From Spirochaetales bacterium (GTDB lineage Bacteria > Spirochaetota > Spirochaetia > ARS1246), in the NCBI GenBank assembly GCA_018644745.1, contig JABGPX010000742.1:1-6080 (forward strand): a stretch of DNA of 6,080 bases. Reading direction: 5' to 3'. Below are positions 1 through 4,374 of this stretch, in pieces. Positions within the stretch are counted from its first letter, which is position 1, and each line of letters starts with the position of its first letter. Made by a program: the position numbers and the translations under genes. The notes under the pieces were generated by a model, which was given only the letters and a program-made list of their open reading frames with translations, was not told where the DNA came from and ran no database searches.

Positions 1-2
1 AT

Positions 3-371
3 GGATTTGATAAAACAACCGCCGCGCTGCTCTATGAGTATAATCAGGCCGAACCGATTACTCTCCGAAAAGGAACTTCCGGTACCGGGGCTTCCTGCAT
101 GTTTCTCGAGGACAAGCTGTGCTCCATTTATCAGGCACGGCTCTATACCTGCGGACTCTATATTTGCACTATGGCGGATAAGCTTTCGATTTTGCAGGAG
201 CAAATTGTACGTCAGGGCATCTGGCACTCCTATTTCCAACTTGGCTGGGTCGCGGAATCTGAAATCGGCCACAATCCCTTTTTGAAGGGCGGCTCATACA
301 GCCGAATACTTCTATCTGCTTTTGATTTTGACCTTACGAGTGCTCTCGAAAAGCTCTTTTTTTACTTTTAG
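3..371 (+). CDS. YkgJ-type cysteine-cluster (zinc/iron-chelating) protein, 3' part only
   Basis: The frame is open from the first bases and ends at TAG 369-371, leaving 122 residues of a gene whose start lies outside the window. The visible part contains Gly-Thr-Ser-Gly followed by C32, then Phe-Leu-Glu-Asp, C40, Ser-Ile-Tyr-Gln-Ala-Arg and C50 (fragment numbering). This matches the second half of the YkgJ/CxBC pattern, where a Cys-x-Phe-Leu segment precedes Cys-x-Ile-Tyr-x-x-Arg-Pro-x-x-Cys-Arg; a further Cys lies at 55. The family is believed to bind a metal ion, but its cellular role is poorly defined. The match is divergent: Leu replaces the usual Pro after the Arg, and Gly replaces the Arg after C50. 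The N-terminal cysteines of the cluster would be upstream of the window and cannot be checked. The in-frame ATG at 99 lies inside the conserved motif, so it is not the true start. The methyltransferase gene starts ten bases after the stop, suggesting co-transcription. Confidence 0.7.
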   Translation, partial: GFDKTTAALLYEYNQAEPITLRKGTSGTGASCMFLEDKLCSIYQARLYTCGLYICTMADKLSILQEQIVRQGIWHSYFQLGWVAESEIGHNPFLKGGSYSRILLSAFDFDLTSALEKLFFYF

Positions 372-381
372 CGGAGAGTAT

Positions 382-1611
382 ATGAATGAATTAATCGAAA
401 AGCATCTCAACAAACGGGTTGATTTCTCGTTTGCCGGAGAACGAATTGAGCTCGATCTCTCTCTATCCTTGTTTTCAAGCTTCACCGTGGATACCGGCTC
501 CAAACTCCTGCTGAAGAGTGTTGTCCAGAACATAGAATTGAAAGAGATAGATACATTGGTCGATCTTGGATGCGGGACCGGAGTGCTCGGAATCTGTCTT
601 CAGCGCAAACTACCCGGTGCGACGTGCGTATTTCAGGATAGAGATGCACTCGCTCTCGAGTTTACCGAGTCTAATTGCGAACTCAACGGCACTGCGGATA
701 ACGCGGAGTTTGCCGGGGGGCTCGCTTTCCAACAGCTAAACGGCAGAAAGTTTGGTCTTGTGCTGTCCAACCTGCCGGCCAAAGCCGGTCAGCCGGTACT
801 CGAAGGTATGATCGCCGATGCTTTGGGACATCTCGAAATTGAAGGGACAGCTGCGGTGGTAATTGTCATGCCCCTGGCAGATTTTCTGGGCGCCGCGATC
901 GAGCGCCTGGGAGGGTTAGTCGTGCACACAGAGGAAACCCGGGACCACCGAGTATACCATATACAAAAAGACGAGAATTTTAAGGGCACAGGCGAGACAG
1001 CTTCTCACTTGAAGCCGTATATCAGGCACAGCGGCGATTTCGCCTATGGCCCAGCTGCCTGGCGGATGGACACCGTGTTTAATCTTCCGGATTTCGACAA
1101 TATCGGACGAAACGCGGCTTTGACATTGGATCTGTTGAATAGCCATCTTGCCGGGAAAACCGATATCGAGGGCGATACACTGATATGGAATCCAGGGCAG
1201 GGGCATACCGCGTCAGTGGCGAGCGGAATAGCAGATATTCGGCTGGGCACCATTTATCTCGGGTCTCGTGATGCCTTGCAGATAGAAATATGCACCCGGA
1301 ATCTGGAGAACAGCGGCGTCAAGAACAGGATTGTTCCTCTTCACCTGCCTTCCCTGTCGCTTTCCGCGGGTGTCATCCCGTCGGCCTCTCTCGGATTATT
1401 GTTTTTATTACCGCCTGCAGATGGCGGCTCAGTTTGGCAGGAGCAGGCCGCCGAGGCTGCCGCAGGTCTTCTGCAGACAGGTGGATTGGTAATCGCCGGT
1501 GCCTCGAGCACCGGTATCCATCGACTTCTGCATCTCATGCGGGGAATGGTTCTCCATGGAAGCCGAAAAAAACACGGCGCCAGAGCGGTAGTTCTTAAAA
1601 AGAGCGTATAG
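382..1611 (+). CDS. Class I SAM-dependent methyltransferase, RsmC/RlmG-like, with duplicated Rossmann domains
   Basis: The protein has 409 residues. I chose ATG 382 because GGAG (373-376) sits five bases upstream; the frame also offers ATG 322, but that lies inside the preceding gene and has no ribosome site. The N-terminal half is a 'methyltransferase small' type domain: a Leu-Phe-Ser-Ser-Phe-x-x-Asp-x-Gly lead-in (30-39), SAM-binding motif I Asp-Leu-Gly-Cys-Gly-Thr-Gly (61-67), the acidic strand-2 end Gln-Asp-Arg-Asp-Ala-Leu (85-90), and motif IV Asn-Leu-Pro-Ala-Lys-Ala-Gly (130-136). In RNA base N-methyltransferases motif IV is usually Asn-Pro-Pro-aromatic, so the first Pro and the base-stacking aromatic are missing here. 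The C-terminal half (about 210-409) repeats the same order of elements in degraded form: Asn-Pro-Gly-Gln-Gly (270-274), Ser-Arg-Asp-Ala-Leu (295-299) and Leu-Leu-Pro-Pro-Ala-Asp-Gly (342-348). RsmC and RlmG also pair an active with a decayed copy, but there the decayed copy is N-terminal. An rRNA target is likely by family; the exact substrate cannot be read from the sequence. Confidence 0.8.
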   Translation: MNELIEKHLNKRVDFSFAGERIELDLSLSLFSSFTVDTGSKLLLKSVVQNIELKEIDTLVDLGCGTGVLGICLQRKLPGATCVFQDRDALALEFTESNCELNGTADNAEFAGGLAFQQLNGRKFGLVLSNLPAKAGQPVLEGMIADALGHLEIEGTAAVVIVMPLADFLGAAIERLGGLVVHTEETRDHRVYHIQKDENFKGTGETASHLKPYIRHSGDFAYGPAAWRMDTVFNLPDFDNIGRNAALTLDLLNSHLAGKTDIEGDTLIWNPGQGHTASVASGIADIRLGTIYLGSRDALQIEICTRNLENSGVKNRIVPLHLPSLSLSAGVIPSASLGLLFLLPPADGGSVWQEQAAEAAAGLLQTGGLVIAGASSTGIHRLLHLMRGMVLHGSRKKHGARAVVLKKSV

Positions 1612-1647
1612 CTGCCTTGAATTGTTTTGACTAAATCTGCAGCTTTT
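1610..1647 (+). terminator. Weak stem-loop across the convergent gene junction
   Basis: AGCTGC (1610-1615) and GCAGCT (1639-1644) can pair across a 23-base loop, and TTTT (1644-1647) follows on the plus strand. The structure spans the 19-base gap between the stops of the methyltransferase and threonine aldolase genes and reaches into the 3' end of the latter. The stem is short, the loop long and the T-run brief, so it is at best a weak terminator for the plus-strand operon. No other terminator is visible here for either strand. Confidence 0.22.
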
Positions 1648-2656
1648 CGATTATCCTGCACACCTCGGATATGTCATCTCTGGTAGTTTCGAGACATGTA
1701 ACCATGCGGATGCTTCCCGGCCCGGTGGCATGGCAGAGCACTCCGTTATCCTTGAGCGCGGCGCTTACATCCGCGGCAGCGTGGTTCGGTGTGCTGAAAT
1801 AAATGATATTTGTCTCAATAGATTCAGGTTTCAGATCGACCCAGGCCATTCGGCTCAATACAGCGGCTAAAGATCGAGCGTTTTCATGGTCCTCCGCCAG
1901 TCGATCGATGTTATTATCCAACGCATATATGCCCGCCGCGGCAAGAACACCGGCCTGCCGCATTCCGCCGCCGAGAAGCTTACGGACACGTCTTGCTTCA
2001 GCAATAAAATCCGCGGTTCCGCATAGCATACTGCCGACGGGCGCACCGAGGCCCTTTGAGAGACAAAAGGTCACAGTGTCGGTATACGAGCAGGTCTCCG
2101 CCGCCGACAGACCGGTATATTCCGCCGCGTTGAAAAGCCGGGCGCCATCCATATGTACGGTGATTCCCCTAGAGGCGGCCAACCTGCTTACCCCCTCCAG
2201 ATCAGCCTTGGAATAGCAGGTTCCCCCGGCCAGATTATGGGAGTTTTCGATTTCGATAAGGGTAGTGCGGGGTAAATAGTAGATATCCCCTCTAATAAGC
2301 TCTTCGATAACCTCGGCCCTTAGTATTCCCCGATCTCCCTCCGCGGAAACTGCCATCGAGCCGGCAATAGATGCAAGGCTGGTCATCTCATAGTGCAAAA
2401 TGTGGGATTGCTTGTGGGCAATCAGCTCATTTCCTTTGCCGCAAAGCAGATAGATCGGAATGAGATTACCCATCGAACCTGACGGAACGAAGATTCCAGC
2501 CTCTTTGCCAACAAGAGCGGCTGCCTTTTCCTGCAGCGCGTTTATCGTCGGGTCCTCGGCGTATACGTCATCGCCTACCTCCGCGTTGTACATAGCCTTT
2601 CGCATATCTTCTGTCGGCTTGGTTATCGTGTCGCTTCTCAGGTCGTAGATTTTCAT
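1631..2656 (-). CDS. ltaE: Low-specificity L-threonine aldolase (PLP-dependent)
   Basis: The 341-residue protein is full length for the family, which cleaves L-threonine and L-allo-threonine to glycine and acetaldehyde in the cytoplasm and belongs to the fold-type I, beta-eliminating-lyase-like PLP enzymes. Visible signatures are Leu-Arg-Ser-Asp-Thr (6-10) at the N-terminus, Val-Gly-Asp-Asp-Val-Tyr followed by Asp-Pro-Thr (27-37), the phosphate-binding Pro-Ser-Gly-Ser-Met-Gly-Asn loop (58-64), and H85, placed like the histidine that stacks on PLP in E. coli LtaE. His-Met-Asp-Gly-Ala-Arg (168-173) includes the Asp that contacts the pyridine nitrogen, and Ser-Lys-Gly-Leu-Gly-Ala-Pro (200-206) carries K201, the expected Schiff-base lysine. 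ATG at 2656 is preceded by TGAGGAAA at good spacing. The gene begins 31 bases after the aroA stop with no promoter or terminator I can see between them, so it is probably the second gene of an aroA transcript. No functional coupling to the shikimate pathway is evident. Nothing appears broken. Confidence 0.93.
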   Translation of the reverse strand: MKIYDLRSDTITKPTEDMRKAMYNAEVGDDVYAEDPTINALQEKAAALVGKEAGIFVPSGSMGNLIPIYLLCGKGNELIAHKQSHILHYEMTSLASIAGSMAVSAEGDRGILRAEVIEELIRGDIYYLPRTTLIEIENSHNLAGGTCYSKADLEGVSRLAASRGITVHMDGARLFNAAEYTGLSAAETCSYTDTVTFCLSKGLGAPVGSMLCGTADFIAEARRVRKLLGGGMRQAGVLAAAGIYALDNNIDRLAEDHENARSLAAVLSRMAWVDLKPESIETNIIYFSTPNHAAADVSAALKDNGVLCHATGPGSIRMVTCLETTRDDISEVCRIIEKLQI

Positions 2657-2687
2657 AGTATTTTCCTCAACTGGATTTAGCCTGGTG

Positions 2688-3956
2688 TTATTTCGTACAT
2701 ATGCTATCGAGAAGGTCGAAAAAACCGGGAAAAGTGATGTCTACCGCTTCCGCGGTTTCGATAGCGGTTTCACCGGAGGCTCCCAGTCCGGCGACAGCAA
2801 GGGCCATTACGACTCGGTGATCGCTCCATCCGTTCACAGATGCTCCGCGCAGCCCTTTGCCGGGGCCGTTGCCTTGGATTATCAAACCGTCCGGCATCTC
2901 CTGAATCCGGCCGCCCATCTTCGATAGCTCCTCGCACATGACCTTTATTCTGTCTGTTTCCTTGAGTCTTGCCTGGGGGACATTCATGAGTCTTGTCGTC
3001 CCCTCGGCGAAACATGCCGCCGCGGCCAGGGCGGGAAGCGCATCCGGTGTAGCATTCAGATCAAGATCGCAGCCTGTAAGTGTTCCCCCGCGAATGATTA
3101 CTTTGCTCGGCGAGATTTCTACCGCGCAGCCCATGTGTGTAAGCATTTCCACAACAGCCTTGTCACCCTGGGGATCCTCAAAATCAAGACCTTCTATAGT
3201 AACTGTACCGCCTGTTACGGCGGCGGCGCAGAGGAAAAAAGTAGCCGAGGAAAAATCACCCGGAATTGCCCTTGTGAAATTTCTGTACTTTTGACCGCCC
3301 TGAATATGGATATTCTGGAAATTGTCGTTGGAATATTTTATTCCCTGATCATCGAGCCATTTCAATGTCATTTCCGCATACGGCTGCTCATTCAGCAGTG
3401 AAATACGAATTGTCGTATCTTTCTGCGCCAAAGGAGCCGCGAGAAGCAGGCTGGAAAGGTATTGGCTGGTCGGGCACTCGATAGTCGTCTCACCCCCGGC
3501 AATAGGGCCACCGATCAGATACGGGGCGATGCCGTTTTCTCTTGTCGACAATGTCCTTGCGCCCAGATCTCTCAAGGCGGCGAGAAGCGCCTCCGCCGGA
3601 CGCGACCGAATCTGCTCATCTCCGGTAAACACAATCCAGTTTTCCTGAAGGGCTGCGACACTTGTCAGCAGGTAGAGGGTGGTACCAGAGTTTCCGACAT
3701 CGATTACATTGTCCGGTGTTTCCGGCTGCCCGTTTGTGCCCTTTACAGTCCATCGGCCACTGCTTTCGGATATTTCCGCACCGAAAGCCCTGCATGCGTT
3801 TAGACAGGATCTTGTGTCCGATGAATCGAGAGGATGGAGTATGATACTTTCGCCATCAGCAAGAGAGGCTATTATCAGGGCGCGAATTGTCTGGGATTTT
3901 GATCCGGGAATTTGGATAATACCGTCTACTTCAGTTTTTCGGATGGTTTTTTCCAC
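2688..3956 (-). CDS. aroA: 3-phosphoshikimate 1-carboxyvinyltransferase (EPSP synthase)
   Basis: The 422-residue enzyme transfers the enolpyruvyl group of PEP to shikimate-3-phosphate, the sixth step of the shikimate pathway to chorismate, in the cytoplasm. Motifs, with E. coli equivalents: Pro-Gly-Ser-Lys-Ser with K20 (K22) and R25 (R27); Gly-Asn-Ser-Gly-Thr (88-92); Arg-Ser-Arg-Pro with R119 (R124); Thr-Ser-Gln-Tyr with Q165 (Q171); Gly-Asp-Phe-Ser-Ser with D234 (D242); Thr-Pro-Asp with catalytic D305 (D313); Leu-Lys-Glu-Thr-Asp-Arg with E333 and R336 (E341, R344); Ser-Asp-His-Arg with H380 and R381. Two positions differ from E. coli: Tyr95 replaces Arg100, and Ile407 replaces Lys411 (the latter is also non-lysine in Bacillus-type enzymes). 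The start is GTG at 3956: an in-frame TAG lies three codons upstream and no ATG exists in frame before the conserved core. The SD-like GGAGG lies 15 bases from the GTG, which is far. See the promoter entry for a leaderless alternative. Threonine aldolase follows after 31 bases. Confidence 0.96.
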   Translation of the reverse strand: MEKTIRKTEVDGIIQIPGSKSQTIRALIIASLADGESIILHPLDSSDTRSCLNACRAFGAEISESSGRWTVKGTNGQPETPDNVIDVGNSGTTLYLLTSVAALQENWIVFTGDEQIRSRPAEALLAALRDLGARTLSTRENGIAPYLIGGPIAGGETTIECPTSQYLSSLLLAAPLAQKDTTIRISLLNEQPYAEMTLKWLDDQGIKYSNDNFQNIHIQGGQKYRNFTRAIPGDFSSATFFLCAAAVTGGTVTIEGLDFEDPQGDKAVVEMLTHMGCAVEISPSKVIIRGGTLTGCDLDLNATPDALPALAAAACFAEGTTRLMNVPQARLKETDRIKVMCEELSKMGGRIQEMPDGLIIQGNGPGKGLRGASVNGWSDHRVVMALAVAGLGASGETAIETAEAVDITFPGFFDLLDSICTK

Positions 3957-3962
3957 GGCGCC

Positions 3963-3991
3963 ATTCTATAACCTCCGCCGCGGAGAGTCAA
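3963..3991 (-). promoter_or_regulatory. Sigma70-type promoter of aroA, possibly giving a leaderless transcript
   Basis: On the minus strand, TTGACT (3986-3991, five of six to consensus) and TAGAAT (3963-3968, five of six) are separated by exactly 17 bases. The discriminator GGCGCC is six bases long, so the expected first transcribed base is at or next to 3956, the G of the aroA GTG codon. If used, the mRNA would have no 5' leader, and the SD-like GGCGGAGG inside the spacer would not be transcribed. The boxes are good by eye; the start site is inferred. Confidence 0.6.
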
Positions 3992-3997
3992 AGACTC
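3973..3997. promoter_or_regulatory. Two abutting inverted repeats over the aroA promoter (candidate operator)
   Basis: CTCCGC-C-GCGGAG (3973-3985) is a perfect six-base-arm inverted repeat lying wholly within the 17-base spacer of the aroA promoter. GAGTC-AAA-GACTC (3985-3997) is a perfect five-base-arm repeat covering the -35 box. Symmetry in this position is typical of repressor sites, but no regulator gene is in the window, and short GC-rich palindromes can occur by chance. Confidence 0.35.
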
Positions 3998-4322
3998 GAG
4001 AAAGGGTAATTGGTCCCTCGGAGCGAGATAGAGCTTTTGTGGTACGGAAGTAGTACTCCCTGCACGTGTTTTGCCGATAGAACTAGGTAATTTCATACTC
4101 AATCTGTATATACTCTTGAATTCTGGTGCCTTATCATTACTGTAATCTATGCGGAATCACCTCGGTATGAGGATTATGTGCAAATATAGGTTACCGCGTG
4201 GATAGATTGCATTGTATGCGATAGGCTTAAAAGAGGATATGAGGAAAAAATCATTTTTCATGTACGACATCGTAATGGTGATCTGAAAAACGCCGCTTCA
4301 TGATAAGCTTTTTTTTCCCATG

Positions 4323-4347
4323 GGTGATTTAAATAAGATAATTCACC
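4323..4347. promoter_or_regulatory. Inverted repeat upstream of the lipoprotein gene (operator or leader hairpin)
   Basis: GGTGATTT (4323-4330) and AATTCACC (4340-4347) are inverted copies matching at seven of eight positions across a nine-base AT-rich centre. The repeat overlaps the possible -10 GATAAT (4337-4342) and ends 27 bases before the ATG. A further GGTGAT half-site lies at 4277-4282. The geometry fits a dimeric DNA-binding protein or an mRNA hairpin just upstream of the ribosome site; the sequence cannot separate the two. Confidence 0.35.
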
Positions 4348-4374
4348 TTTCCTGATGAAGAGAGGAGTGAAGTT

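Larger units (their letters stand above)
3957..4374. other. Divergent intergenic region between aroA and the lipoprotein gene
   Basis: These 418 bases carry no convincing gene. The left end holds the aroA promoter (minus strand), and the right end holds an inverted repeat and the lipoprotein ribosome site. In between are a TATACT box at 4109-4114 without a good partner; TTGAAT (4116-4121) with TGTAAT (4141-4146) at an over-long 19-base spacing; a small inverted repeat TACGA-CA-TCGTA (4263-4274); and a four-base stem GCTT/AAGC (4295-4308) followed by T8 (4309-4316). The middle, about 4020-4230, shows nothing I can name. The plus-strand promoter of the lipoprotein gene is not clear; GATAAT at 4337-4342 is a possible -10 but has no good -35. 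Confidence 0.6.

Noticed and set aside
322..381. Upstream ATG (322) extending the methyltransferase by 20 residues
   Set aside because: It overlaps the YkgJ-like gene and lacks a ribosome site, whereas ATG 382 has GGAG five bases upstream.
916..1206. Minus-strand open frame opposite the methyltransferase (with neighbours at 789-989, 1044-1253 and 1341-1661)
   Set aside because: It lies wholly within a well-supported gene on the other strand, is Cys/Pro/Arg-rich in a non-protein-like way, and has no ribosome site or recognisable motif.
1803..2216. 137-codon plus-strand open frame opposite the threonine aldolase gene
   Set aside because: It is antisense to a gene with all catalytic motifs intact; the composition (Ala/Ser/Arg/Pro rich) is typical of a shadow frame.
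3462..4053. Plus-strand open frames opposite aroA, including 3679-4053, which runs past its start
   Set aside because: Most of their length is antisense to aroA, the sequence resembles no protein I know, and no ribosome site precedes them.
4239..4286. 15-codon frame MRKKSFFMYDIVMVI in the intergenic region
   Set aside because: An AGAGG lies only two bases from the ATG, too close to work well, and nothing else supports translation. A leader peptide is possible but unsupported.
4285..4316. A5-spacer-GCTT/AAGC stem followed by T8, resembling a terminator
   Set aside because: The GC-containing stem is only four pairs with an unpaired CGCC on one side, and no gene upstream on the plus strand needs terminating there.
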